From Gammaproteobacteria bacterium RIFCSPHIGHO2_12_FULL_63_22 (GTDB taxonomy: Bacteria > Pseudomonadota > Gammaproteobacteria > Xanthomonadales > Xanthomonadaceae): a DNA stretch of 41,637 nucleotides. Shown piece by piece: positions 1-7,827 of the stretch (position 1 is the stretch's first letter; each line of letters opens with the position of its first letter). Below the pieces are notes generated by a model. The model was not told the DNA's origin, made no database searches, and was given only the letters and a program-made list of their open reading frames with translations. The stretch is taken from contig MGYJ01000078.1 of assembly GCA_001801685.1 (NCBI GenBank), positions 190,598 to 232,234 of the forward strand. The letters are read 5' to 3'. A program made the position numbers and the translations under genes.

Positions 1-81
1 GCGACCTGCGTTGGCGGGGGTACTGACGAGTGTTGCCCTGACGCTCAGTTGGCCGCAGGTGAGGGAGGGCGAGTGCCGGGT

Positions 82-124
82 ATCATTTTCACCAAGCCGA
101 TTCCGTGTGGCGACTGAAAATGAT
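82..124. repeat. 10-bp perfect inverted repeat at left edge
   Basis: ATCATTTTCA (82-91) and TGAAAATGAT (115-124) are exact reverse complements separated by 23 nt, and GCC/GGC inside the spacer can extend the hairpin. It lies just past the stop codon of efpL in the minus-strand direction. There is no clear U-tract, so it could be an operator or a weak transcript end. The first 175 bases otherwise show no gene I can support. Confidence 0.4.
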
Positions 125-175
125 GCGCGGCAATCGCCGCACCCAGAACCAACGGATTTGCTTCAGCCGCGTGAC

Positions 176-739
176 TCAGGCGCGGCCGCCAAACTCGCCA
201 GTGACAGTGCTGACCCAGATCTTTTCGCCGTTGCTGATGTACTCGGGTACCTGGATCTCGATGCCCGTATTCAATCGCGCAGGCTTCGGCCGCTTGGTGG
301 CCGTACCGCCCTTGAGTTCCGGCGGCGTCTCGACTACTTGCAGCACCACGCTGGCCGGCAACAGCACGGCTACCGGCTGGTCGTCGATGATCTGCACGTA
401 GCAGCCTTCCAGGCCGTCGGTGATGTAGCCGGCGTTCTCGCCGATCACGTCTGCGTCCAGCTGGTAGGGCGTGTAGTCATCCTTGTCCAGGAAGACGAAG
501 GCTTCGCCGTCCTTGTACGAAAAGGTCGCTTCTCGGCGGATCAATTCGACTTCCTTCAGTTCGTCTTCCGAGCGCAGGCTCAGGTCGAACTTGCTGCCGC
601 CGGGCACGCTGTACATGATGAAGCGGAACGTGACGTTGCCGCTGCGGCCCTGTGCTGCGCTGCGCTCGATGTCGCGGATCTGGTAAACGGTGCCGTTGTG
701 CTCGACCACGTTGCCTTTCTTTACTTCAGACGCTTTCAT
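176..739 (-). CDS. efpL: Elongation factor P-like protein EfpL (YeiP)
   Basis: This 187-aa protein has the three-domain EF-P fold: an N-terminal KOW-like domain, then two OB domains. It carries the family stretches [15 protein letters not shown] and [15 protein letters not shown]. Known family role: EfpL binds stalled ribosomes near the E site and relieves arrest at proline-containing motifs. The residue at the tip of the domain I loop (R32, in SAAQGRSG) aligns with Arg33 of E. coli EfpL, not with the modified Lys34 of EF-P, so I call EfpL rather than EF-P. It is the last gene of the leftward operon, 38 nt after the SDR gene. Its place behind leucine-catabolism genes is unusual for a translation factor and may only reflect read-through. 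Confidence 0.93.
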   Translation of the reverse strand: MKASEVKKGNVVEHNGTVYQIRDIERSAAQGRSGNVTFRFIMYSVPGGSKFDLSLRSEDELKEVELIRREATFSYKDGEAFVFLDKDDYTPYQLDADVIGENAGYITDGLEGCYVQIIDDQPVAVLLPASVVLQVVETPPELKGGTATKRPKPARLNTGIEIQVPEYISNGEKIWVSTVTGEFGGRA

Positions 740-777
740 GTTGGATACCCGGATGGATTAAGTGCTTGCTTGCGAAT

Positions 778-1548
778 TCACTTGGGAGCGAGGCGGACGG
801 CGCCATCGAGACGAATGGTTTCGCCATTGAGGTAGCGGTTGCCTAGGATGAAGGCGACCGTTTCGGCAAACTCGCCTGGCTGCCCCAAGCGCGACGGGAA
901 GGGGATGGAGGCCGACAGCGATTCCTGCACCTGCTGCGGCATCATGTCCACCATCGGCGTCCAGAAGATGCCCGGGGCAATCGTCATCACGCGTACGCCG
1001 ATCCGCGCGAATTCGCGCGCCATCGGCAGGGTCATCGCAACCACGCCGCCCTTGGATGCCGAATACGCGGCTTGCCCGATCTGTCCTTCGTAGGCGGCAA
1101 CCGAGGCGGTGTTGATGATGACGCCGCGTTCGCCGTCTTCGCCGGCCTCGTTGTGCTGCATCAGGTCGGCCGCGCCCTTGGCAACGTTGAAGCTGCCAAC
1201 CAGGTTCACCATGACGGTGGTCGAGAACTGGCGCAGCGGCATCGGGCCTTCGCGGCCCAGCACGCGGCCCGCGCCCAGGATGCCGGCGCAGTTCATCGCG
1301 ACGTTCAAGCCGCCCAGGAAGTCGCGCGCCGTGGCGAGGTTCGCCTGCACGGCGGCTTCATCGGTCACATCGGTGCGCAGGTAGATCGCGTTGCCCGCGC
1401 CCAGCGCATCGATGGCTTCGGCGCCCTTGTCGTCGTTCACATCGAACAGCGCAACCTTGCCGCCGTTGCGCACGATATGTTCGGCCACGGCAAAGCCCAG
1501 GCCGGAAACACCGCCCGTGATGACGGCAAGGGAATCTTTCAGCTGCAT
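778..1548 (-). CDS. SDR family 3-hydroxyacyl-CoA dehydrogenase (HSD10-like)
   Basis: This 256-aa short-chain dehydrogenase has the NAD-binding glycine motif TGGVSGLG (residues 11-18), an Asp after beta-2 (FDVND) that suggests NAD(H) preference, NCAG, and the catalytic YSASK (Tyr about 162, Lys about 166). The overall sequence resembles type II 3-hydroxyacyl-CoA dehydrogenases (HSD17B10 family), which oxidise short and branched 3-hydroxyacyl-CoAs, including 2-methyl-3-hydroxybutyryl-CoA from isoleucine. It lies 61 nt after the GNAT gene in the liu operon, which supports a role in branched-chain acyl-CoA oxidation. The exact substrate is inferred. Confidence 0.88.
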   Translation of the reverse strand: MQLKDSLAVITGGVSGLGFAVAEHIVRNGGKVALFDVNDDKGAEAIDALGAGNAIYLRTDVTDEAAVQANLATARDFLGGLNVAMNCAGILGAGRVLGREGPMPLRQFSTTVMVNLVGSFNVAKGAADLMQHNEAGEDGERGVIINTASVAAYEGQIGQAAYSASKGGVVAMTLPMAREFARIGVRVMTIAPGIFWTPMVDMMPQQVQESLSASIPFPSRLGQPGEFAETVAFILGNRYLNGETIRLDGAVRLAPK

Positions 1549-1609
1549 GTTGGTTCCAGAAGGTGCAAAACGGGGATTTTACGGCAGATCGAGGCCCGGC
1601 CGCGACCGG

Positions 1610-2095
1610 CTACAGGTCCATCAGGTAGAAGGTATTGCAGCCGCCATGGCCGGTGGCGCCCATCGGACCGCCGATCTTGTGGAAGCCGCTGCGCTCGTAA
1701 AGCCGCATCGCCGCATCCATGCCGCGCAAGGTCTCCAGGTAGCAGCGCTTGAAACCAATCCCGCGCGCGGCGGCAAGACAGTGGGTCATCATCGCGGCGC
1801 CTGCGCCCATGCCTCGCACCTCGGGCAGGAAATACATCTTGCGCAGCTCGCACACATCCGGTTCGCCGCCCGTCAGCGGTGCGACGCCGCCGCCACCCAT
1901 CACTTCGCCATTGCGCTCGATCACGAAATACGCGCAGCGCGGTTCCGAGTAGGCGCGGCTCATCCAGTCCACTTCCGGATCGCTGATGGCAAAGCCACTG
2001 CCGACGGCGCCGAACTCCGGCATCACCGTGCGGATAACCGTTGCCACGGCGGCATCGTCGCGGGGTGCGATCGGTCGAATCACGTAGTCACTCAT
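1610..2095 (-). CDS. GNAT family N-acetyltransferase
   Basis: This 161-aa single-domain GNAT protein has the acetyl-CoA pyrophosphate-binding loop [10 protein letters not shown] (motif A, about residues 94-103) after beta-4 LRKMYFLPE, and a C-terminal [10 protein letters not shown] typical of the fold. The substrate cannot be told from sequence. The start codon overlaps the stop of liuE by 4 nt (ATGA at 2092-2095), so it is translationally coupled to leucine catabolism. It might acetylate a pathway enzyme or a small molecule; neither is shown by the sequence. Confidence 0.85.
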   Translation of the reverse strand: MSDYVIRPIAPRDDAAVATVIRTVMPEFGAVGSGFAISDPEVDWMSRAYSEPRCAYFVIERNGEVMGGGGVAPLTGGEPDVCELRKMYFLPEVRGMGAGAAMMTHCLAAARGIGFKRCYLETLRGMDAAMRLYERSGFHKIGGPMGATGHGGCNTFYLMDL

Positions 2096-2985
2096 GCATT
2101 GTCGCTCGCTATCGTTACCTTGCTGCCGCTGGCGCGCCCGAGCAGGGCGGACAGCCAGCGTCCCGTGTCAATGAGTTGCGCAAGGTCCACGCCGGTGTCC
2201 ATGCCCATGCCCTCCAGCATGTACACCACATCCTCGGTCGCAACATTACCGCTGGCGCCGTGCGCATACGGGCAGCCACCGGTACCCGACACGGCGGAGT
2301 CCACCACCCGCACGCCTTCTTCCAGGCAGGCGAGGATGTTGGCCAGCGCCTGGCCGCGCGTGTCGTGGAAGTGCACCGCCAACGCCGACATCGGCACCGC
2401 ATCGGCCACTGCGCGCAGCATGTCGCGTGCCTTCACCGGCGTACCGATGCCGATCGTGTCGCCAAGCGAAATCTCGTAGCAGCCCAGGTCGTGCATGCGC
2501 CGCGCCACCCGCACGACGTCCGCCACCGGCACGTCGCCCTGGTAGGGGCAGCCGAGCACCGTTGACACGTAGCCGCGCACTTTCACGCCTGATGACGCTG
2601 CGCGCAGCAGGATGGGCTTGAAGCGCTCGATGCTCTCATCGATGGACGCATTGATATTCTTCTTGTTGAAAGCCTCCGACGCCGCGGAGAAAACCGCAAC
2701 CTCGGTGGCGCCCGCTGCCAGCGCGCGGTCAAAGCCCTGTTCGTTGGGTACCAGCACCGGGTAGGAAACGCCCGGCTTGCGGGTGATGCCCGCAAAAACT
2801 TCGGCCGCGTCGGCCAGCTGCGGAATCCATTTCGGGCTGACGAAGCTGGTGGCCTCGATGCACGCCAGTCCCGTTTCCGACAGGCGGTTGATCAGTTCTA
2901 TCTTGTCGCGGGCGGCAATAATCGACTTTTCGTTCTGCAGGCCGTCTCGCGGCCCGACTTCGACAATGCGGACGTGCTCGGTCAT
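2092..2985 (-). CDS. liuE: Hydroxymethylglutaryl-CoA lyase
   Basis: This 297-aa HMG-CoA lyase of the DRE-TIM metallolyase family cleaves HMG-CoA to acetoacetate and acetyl-CoA, the last step of the leucine branch. N-terminal [12 protein letters not shown] carries the Arg-Asp pair (R13, D14) of the active site. HFHDTRGQ supplies metal-binding histidines. [15 protein letters not shown] holds the mobile catalytic Cys (about residue 238). Length is normal for bacterial MvaB/LiuE. It starts inside the stop of the upstream lipoprotein gene (ATGA, 2982-2985) and ends inside the start of the GNAT gene. Confidence 0.96.
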   Translation of the reverse strand: MTEHVRIVEVGPRDGLQNEKSIIAARDKIELINRLSETGLACIEATSFVSPKWIPQLADAAEVFAGITRKPGVSYPVLVPNEQGFDRALAAGATEVAVFSAASEAFNKKNINASIDESIERFKPILLRAASSGVKVRGYVSTVLGCPYQGDVPVADVVRVARRMHDLGCYEISLGDTIGIGTPVKARDMLRAVADAVPMSALAVHFHDTRGQALANILACLEEGVRVVDSAVSGTGGCPYAHGASGNVATEDVVYMLEGMGMDTGVDLAQLIDTGRWLSALLGRASGSKVTIASDNA

Positions 2986-3581
2986 GGCTTGCCGTTACCG
3001 TCGTCGCGGCGGAAGCGCCCGAATTCGGCACTGAATACGCCGGGCAGGGTGAGGACTTCAGGTCGGGCCGGTCCGGTGATTCGGTTCAGCAGCCGGTCGT
3101 CCTCGTAATCCACCGTGCCCGGAATCTTGCCGTCGATGATCAGGTGCGCGACGGCCTTGTCGTCCATGTCGTTGAAGAGGAGTTCGCCCTGGTCCCAGGA
3201 ATAGCGCATCAGGAAGACGTCGCCCGGATGGGCGGCCAGGTCAGCGAAGTCGAATCGTTTTGCGGTCCAGCCGGCGTCCACCCACATGAATCCGTTAGCA
3301 CCCGATTGCGCAACATGGACCTGGGTTGGATCACCTTCGCGGAGATTTCCGTTCGATCGATCGGTCACGTCCAACTGGCAGTCAGCCGAGAACACCAGCA
3401 CCATTTCGCCGTCGGGCCTGCCGTCTTCATTGATGGAGATCCAGCGGCCGGACAATCCGGGGTCGCATGCGCCGGCGGCCAGTGGCGGCGTCTGGAATGT
3501 CGTGCCCTGGCAGGCGCAGAGCAGGGCGAGTCCGGCGATGCCGGCCAACAGTCGCAGGTGACGAATCAAGCCGTCCATCAT
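2982..3581 (-). CDS. Putative lipoprotein of unknown function
   Basis: This 199-aa protein begins with a basic, hydrophobic signal sequence ending in the lipobox LLCAC, so it should be lipidated at Cys24. I do not recognise the remaining domain. It opens with a GLSGRWISI-type motif, which loosely recalls beta-barrel lipocalin-like folds, and it is rich in Asp and Gly. It sits between liuD and liuE with 4-nt overlaps on both sides, an odd place for an envelope lipoprotein among cytoplasmic CoA enzymes. It could be a sensor or scavenging factor for the pathway, or an unrelated insertion that kept the coupling. Confidence 0.85.
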   Translation of the reverse strand: MMDGLIRHLRLLAGIAGLALLCACQGTTFQTPPLAAGACDPGLSGRWISINEDGRPDGEMVLVFSADCQLDVTDRSNGNLREGDPTQVHVAQSGANGFMWVDAGWTAKRFDFADLAAHPGDVFLMRYSWDQGELLFNDMDDKAVAHLIIDGKIPGTVDYEDDRLLNRITGPARPEVLTLPGVFSAEFGRFRRDDGNGKP

Positions 3582-5590
3582 GCCTCCAGGCGAATCAGCA
3601 AGGCGTCGCCGTCAACGAAGTCTCCGGTGGCCACGCGCACGTCGGCGATCACGCCGGCGCGTGGCGCCCGCAGCGCCAGTTCCATCTTCATCGCTTCCAT
3701 CACACCCAGTTCCTGGCCTTCTTCAACCACGTCGCCAATCAACACGCGCACCAATACGATACGCCCGGGCATCGGCGCCAGCACGCGGTCGCCTCCACCG
3801 GCGGCATCGCCGGCATCCAGGCGGAAGGCCGGCAGTCGCGACAGGGTCAGGCGTTGTTCGCCGTCGTGCAGGAACACGGACGAAGCATCCACGCGACAAC
3901 GCAGCCGACGCGATTGTCCGGCGACCTTCAAGGACAGCCAGCGCCCGTCGATCGCGGCGTCGGAGACGTCAAAGTGTTCGCCGGAAACCTGCAACCGATA
4001 ATCGCCATCGGCGCCGTGCGAGCTGGCGTCCAGACGCAATTCACGCCAGCCGAAGCAAAGCCGGGTTTGTCCGGCATGGCCCAGCCGCCAGCTATCGGCG
4101 CGCGCCCAGGGCGAATGCGGATCCGGCGACAGTTTCGCTGCCGCCAGCGTGGCGGCCTCGTCGTGCACCAGGCAGGCGGCGCTGGCGACGGCGACCCACG
4201 ACGCATCCGGTCCGACTGCCGTGGGCAACACCTCTTCCAGGTGCCGGTCGAGATAGCCGGTGTCGATCGTGCCATCCACGACGACCGGATGGCGAATGAG
4301 CTTTTCCAGGAATTCGACGTTCGACTTCGGGCCCGTCACTTCGCAATCGGCCAATGCGTCGCGCAGTCGCGCCAGGGCGCGCGGGCGATCGGTGTCCCAG
4401 GCGATCAGCTTGGCGATCATCGGGTCATAGAAGATGGTGACCGTGTCGCCTTCCACCACGCCGCCATCGAGCCGGATGTTTTCGGACGGCGTCGGCAGGA
4501 TCAGTCGCGCAAGGCGACCGGAACCTGGCAGGAAATTCTTCTCGGGGTCTTCCGCATACAGGCGCACTTCGATGGCGTGGCCGTGGCTGCGAATTTCCGA
4601 TTGCGACAGGGGCAGCGGTTCGCCCGCGGCCACGCGGATCTGCCACTCCACCAGGTCCAGCCCTGTCACCATTTCGGTGACGGGATGCTCGACCTGCAGG
4701 CGCGTGTTGATTTCCATGAAATAGAAATCGCCTTCCGGCCCGACGATGAATTCAACGGTGCCTGCATTGAGGTAATCGATCGCGCGGGCAGCCTCTACCG
4801 CGGCCTTTCCCATCGCTGCGCGACGCTCGGCGTTGAGGAAAGGCGAGGGCGATTCCTCGATGACCTTCTGGTAGCGGCGCTGTGCCGAACACTCGCGCTC
4901 GCCCAGATGGATGGTGTTGCCCGCGCGGTCGGCAAACACCTGGAATTCGATGTGCCGTGGTTGGCCGATGTAGCGCTCGAGCAAGACGCGATCGCGGCCG
5001 AAGGCGTTGCGCGATTCGCGCTGGCATGATTCCAGCGCGGCGGCGAACTCCTTGCTGGCATGGACGATGCGCATGCCCTTGCCGCCGCCGCCGTGCGCGG
5101 CCTTGATCATCAGCGGATAACCGATGCGGTCGGCTTCGGCATGCAGCGTGGCGACATCCTGGTCGGCGCCGGTGTAACCGGGCACCACAGGCACGCCATT
5201 CGCCGCCATCAGGTCCTTGGCGCCGGCCTTGCTCCCCATCTTTCGCATCGAGGCTGCGTCGGGCCCCACGAAAACCATTCCGGCCTCGGCCACGGCCTCG
5301 GCGAAATCGGCATTCTCGGAAAGGAATCCGTAACCGGGATGGATCGCCTGTACGCCGGCGCGCAGGGCCGTTTCAATGATCACTTCACCGCGCAGGTAAC
5401 TGTCCTGCGGCCTGGGTCCGCCGATCAGGTAGGCCTCGTCGGCCATCAGTACGTGTTGCGCATTCGCATCCGCTTCGGAATACACGGCGACCGACGTGAT
5501 GCCGAGGCGGCGGCAAGTGCGCATGATGCGGCAGGCAATTTCGCCGCGATTGGCGACCAGCAATTTCTGGAACGTCGGGTGGGCGCTCAC
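3578..5590 (-). CDS. liuD: 3-methylcrotonyl-CoA carboxylase biotin-containing (alpha) subunit
   Basis: This 670-aa protein starts at the GTG at 5588-5590. That start is chosen because it overlaps the liuC stop (GTGA, 5587-5590) and gives the family N-terminus SAHPTFQKLLVANRGEIACRI. The N-terminal ATP-grasp biotin carboxylase domain is shown by HPGYGFLSENADFA, KAAHGGGGKGM and NTRLQVEHPVTE. A central biotin-carboxyl-transferase-interacting domain follows, then a C-terminal BCCP domain with EAMKM, the biotinylated Lys at about residue 634. It partners with LiuB (encoded at 14.2-15.9 kb) to make 3-methylglutaconyl-CoA. Related subunits for acetyl-, propionyl- or geranyl-CoA carboxylase look alike; the neighbouring liuC and liuE decide for MCC. 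Confidence 0.95.
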   Translation of the reverse strand: MSAHPTFQKLLVANRGEIACRIMRTCRRLGITSVAVYSEADANAQHVLMADEAYLIGGPRPQDSYLRGEVIIETALRAGVQAIHPGYGFLSENADFAEAVAEAGMVFVGPDAASMRKMGSKAGAKDLMAANGVPVVPGYTGADQDVATLHAEADRIGYPLMIKAAHGGGGKGMRIVHASKEFAAALESCQRESRNAFGRDRVLLERYIGQPRHIEFQVFADRAGNTIHLGERECSAQRRYQKVIEESPSPFLNAERRAAMGKAAVEAARAIDYLNAGTVEFIVGPEGDFYFMEINTRLQVEHPVTEMVTGLDLVEWQIRVAAGEPLPLSQSEIRSHGHAIEVRLYAEDPEKNFLPGSGRLARLILPTPSENIRLDGGVVEGDTVTIFYDPMIAKLIAWDTDRPRALARLRDALADCEVTGPKSNVEFLEKLIRHPVVVDGTIDTGYLDRHLEEVLPTAVGPDASWVAVASAACLVHDEAATLAAAKLSPDPHSPWARADSWRLGHAGQTRLCFGWRELRLDASSHGADGDYRLQVSGEHFDVSDAAIDGRWLSLKVAGQSRRLRCRVDASSVFLHDGEQRLTLSRLPAFRLDAGDAAGGGDRVLAPMPGRIVLVRVLIGDVVEEGQELGVMEAMKMELALRAPRAGVIADVRVATGDFVDGDALLIRLEA

Positions 5591-6408
5591 TCGCCGCGGC
5601 TCCAGGTCGGCGCACGTTTGTCCAGGAAGGCGCCAAGGCCTTCCTGTCCTTCCGGCGAAACCCGAAGTGCTGCGATCAGTACTGCATTTTCCAGGTCGAT
5701 CCGCAGCGCCCGTTCCTTGTCCATGCCGGTCATGCGCAAGGCCAGCAACTTGGCTTCGCGTTGTGCGATGGGCCCACCCTTGCCGATCCAGTGCAGGGTA
5801 CGTGCCACCGCGGCATCCAGGTCGAGCGGCGTCACGCATTCATGCAAGAGACCCATGCGGTGCGCTTCGCGGGCTTCGAACACTTCGGCCCCAACGAACA
5901 TGCGGCGGGCCTGACGCGCGCCGACGGCGGCGACGACATAGGGAGAAATGACCGCAGGCACGAGGCCCAGCTTCACTTCACTGAGGGAAAATTTTGCGCC
6001 TTCCACGCCGATGGCGATGTCGCAACAGGCGATCAGCCCGATACCACCGCCATAGGCCGAGCCGTTGACGCGCGCCACGGTGGGCTTACCCAGGAAATTG
6101 AGCGTGCGCATCAGCGTGGCGAGCCGCATCGAGTCTTCGATGTTTTCCGACTCGCTCGCGGCGGCCATGCCGCGCATCCAGTTCAGGTCGGCACCGGCCG
6201 AGAAGGTGGAGCCAGCGCCAGTCAGTACGACGGCCCGAACGGCCGGGTCGAGGTCGAGTTCCTGCAAGGCGTCGTTCAATTCGCCGATCAGCGTGGCATC
6301 GAAGGCGTTGTGCACCTCCGGGCGCTGCATCCGGACGGTGGCGACACCGCCCTGGTAGTCAACGCTCAGGGTTTGCCACGGGGCAGGTTTCCTGGAAGCA
6401 GGGGACAT
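5587..6408 (-). CDS. liuC: Methylglutaconyl-CoA hydratase (enoyl-CoA hydratase family)
   Basis: This 273-aa crotonase-fold protein should hydrate 3-methylglutaconyl-CoA to HMG-CoA. Crotonase markers are RPEVHNAFD, the oxyanion-hole stretches FSAGADLNWM and GSAYGGGIGLIACCDIAI, and FSLSEVKLGLVPAVISPYV, which carries the catalytic-loop Glu of the AUH/LiuC subgroup. It is the first gene of the leftward operon, diverging from the iron permease gene. A -10-like TATATA lies at 6424-6429, only about 15 nt before the ATG, so the leader would be very short. Function is assigned from subgroup motifs plus linkage to liuD and liuE. Confidence 0.92.
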   Translation of the reverse strand: MSPASRKPAPWQTLSVDYQGGVATVRMQRPEVHNAFDATLIGELNDALQELDLDPAVRAVVLTGAGSTFSAGADLNWMRGMAAASESENIEDSMRLATLMRTLNFLGKPTVARVNGSAYGGGIGLIACCDIAIGVEGAKFSLSEVKLGLVPAVISPYVVAAVGARQARRMFVGAEVFEAREAHRMGLLHECVTPLDLDAAVARTLHWIGKGGPIAQREAKLLALRMTGMDKERALRIDLENAVLIAALRVSPEGQEGLGAFLDKRAPTWSRGE

Positions 6409-6423
6409 TCGGCGCCGGCACCT

Positions 6424-6429
6424 TATATA
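6424..6429 (-). promoter_or_regulatory. Possible -10 element of the liuCDE operon
   Basis: TATATA on the minus strand is the only AT-rich hexamer in the GC-rich stretch upstream of liuC. No good -35 lies 16-18 nt further out, so an activator or another sigma factor may be needed. Transcription would start about 10 nt before the ATG. Confidence 0.35.
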
Positions 6430-6486
6430 GAGACCCGCAATCTTAACCGCCGGGCCGCCCGGACGGGGTTCAGGGCCCCGGGACCC

Positions 6487-6515
6487 TTGTTTTACAAATA
6501 AGAACCATTATCATT
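6487..6515 (+). promoter_or_regulatory. Fur box overlapping the FTR1 promoter
   Basis: AATAAGAACCATTATCATT (6497-6515) resembles the Fur operator; read on the other strand, ATGATAATGGTTCTT matches 11 of 15 positions of the consensus core. A sigma-70-like promoter TTGTTT (6487-6492), 16 nt, TATCAT (6509-6514) has its -10 inside the box, so iron-loaded Fur would block polymerase. A GGAGA ribosome-binding site (6528-6532) follows before the ATG at 6539. Confidence 0.75.
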
Positions 6516-6538
6516 GAGACATATCCCGGAGACGTCCC

Positions 6539-7384
6539 ATGCTTGGAAACCTGCTACTGGTCTTTCGTGAGGTCCTCGAGGCCGCCCTGATCATCAGCAT
6601 CGTCGCAGCGGCAACGCGCGGCGTGCCGACCCGCGGCCTCTGGATCGGCGCCGGTATCGCGCTGGGCCTGGTCGGAGCCGCAGTTGTGGCAGCCTTCGCC
6701 GGCGCGATCGGCGACTCCATGAGCGGCATGGGCCAGGAATGGTTCAACGCGGGCGTGCTGCTGGCAGCCGTGGTGATGATCAGCTGGCACGTGGTCTGGA
6801 TGGCGCGCCACTCGCGCGAACTGTCCATGCAGATGAAGGCCGTGGGTACGGCCGTATCGCAGGGCAGCCGGCCGATGACGGCCTTGCTGGTAGTGGTGGC
6901 GCTGGCGGTACTGCGCGAAGGTTCGGAAGTGGTGCTGTTCGGCTACGGCCTGATGGCAAGCGGCGCGTCGATGGCTTCGCTGGTGGGTGGCGGCCTGATC
7001 GGCCTGGCGCTGGGCGTGGCAGTCGGCCTGGCCCTTTATTTCGGTTTGCTGAAGATTCCGGTTCGCCATTTCTTCTCGGCCACCAATGCCTTGCTGGTGT
7101 TGCTGGCGGCTGGCCTGGCCAGTTCGGCGGCCGGCAAGCTGGTGCAGGCTGACGTGCTGCCGACCCTGGTGGACCCGTTGTGGGACAGCTCCTGGCTGCT
7201 TACCGACGAGTCGGTGGTCGGCAACATGATGCATGTGCTGGTGGGTTACACCGCCCAGCCCAGCGGCATGCAACTGGTGTTCTATGCGGCAACGGTGGTG
7301 CTGCTGTTGATCGGGATGCGCCTGTCAGGCGCACCGGCGCCGGCCAAAGCTGCCCAATCCCCGGCGCCCCGCGCGCTGGCCTGA
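6539..7384 (+). CDS. FTR1 family iron permease (EfeU-like)
   Basis: This 281-aa inner-membrane protein has about seven hydrophobic helices. It carries the two iron-binding REXXE motifs of the family: REVLE at residues 10-14 in the first helix and REGSE near 126-130. Fungal Ftr1 and bacterial EfeU/FtrC use these in iron translocation. Length matches E. coli EfeU (276 aa). The Fur-box promoter and the cupredoxin gene 32 nt downstream point to ferrous or oxidised iron uptake across the inner membrane. No EfeB peroxidase, P19 or FtrD ferredoxin gene is present here, so this is a two-gene version. Confidence 0.93.
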   Translation: MLGNLLLVFREVLEAALIISIVAAATRGVPTRGLWIGAGIALGLVGAAVVAAFAGAIGDSMSGMGQEWFNAGVLLAAVVMISWHVVWMARHSRELSMQMKAVGTAVSQGSRPMTALLVVVALAVLREGSEVVLFGYGLMASGASMASLVGGGLIGLALGVAVGLALYFGLLKIPVRHFFSATNALLVLLAAGLASSAAGKLVQADVLPTLVDPLWDSSWLLTDESVVGNMMHVLVGYTAQPSGMQLVFYAATVVLLLIGMRLSGAPAPAKAAQSPAPRALA

Positions 7385-7416
7385 TCAAGTCTTGTAGCTT
7401 TCCAATGGAGTCCCGA

Positions 7417-7755
7417 ATGCGCCGTTTCCTGTTGCCGGCCCTGCTCGCCCTTGCCTTGCCCGCCATCGCCGTGCCCGCGTTGGCCGCCGATGCCAAGGAA
7501 TACACCCTTACGCTTCGCAAGAATCGCTTCGTGCCCGCGCAGCTGACCGTTCCTGCCAACACCAAGGTCAAGCTGATCATCGTCAACGAAGACAGCACGC
7601 CGGAAGAGTTCGAGAGCCACGAGCTCAATCGCGAAAAGATCGTGATGGGCAAGGGCAAGATCACGGTTTGGGTCGGCCCGCTGAAGCCGGGGCGCTATCC
7701 GTTCTTCGGCGAGTTCCACATGGACACCGCGCAGGGCGTGCTGATCGCCAAGTAA
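7417..7755 (+). CDS. Periplasmic cupredoxin-domain protein, partner of the iron permease
   Basis: This 112-aa protein starts at the ATG at 7417, preceded by GGAG at 7407-7410 with 6-nt spacing. An N-terminal Sec signal ends at ALA-ADAKEYTL. The mature part is one cupredoxin fold: RKNRFVPAQLTVPANTKVKLIIVNED at the N-terminus and GRYPFFGEFHMDTAQGVLIAK at the C-terminus. His and Met of FHMD and Glu/His of EFESHE are candidate metal ligands; the classic blue-copper Cys is absent. It resembles the cupredoxin domain of EfeO and FtrB, which bind or oxidise iron for the permease. A bidirectional terminator follows. Confidence 0.88.
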   Translation: MRRFLLPALLALALPAIAVPALAADAKEYTLTLRKNRFVPAQLTVPANTKVKLIIVNEDSTPEEFESHELNREKIVMGKGKITVWVGPLKPGRYPFFGEFHMDTAQGVLIAK

Positions 7756-7777
7756 CCCGATCCATGGCACCGGCGAA

Positions 7778-7806
7778 AAAAAACCCCGCGAGATGCGGGG
7801 TTTTTT
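7778..7806. terminator. Bidirectional intrinsic terminator
   Basis: The stem CCCCGC (7784-7789)/GCGGGG (7795-7800) has a GAGAT loop, with an A-run before and a T-run after (7801-7806). It can end transcripts of the FTR1-cupredoxin pair on the plus strand and of the giant gene on the minus strand. Confidence 0.92.
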
Positions 7807-7827
7807 CTTGCCGGGCTTTCGCCGGGT

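Noticed and set aside
11-835. Long plus-strand open frame over efpL
   Set aside because: It is the high-GC shadow of efpL, which matches its family end to end on the minus strand. The frame shows no family motif and has shadow-type composition.
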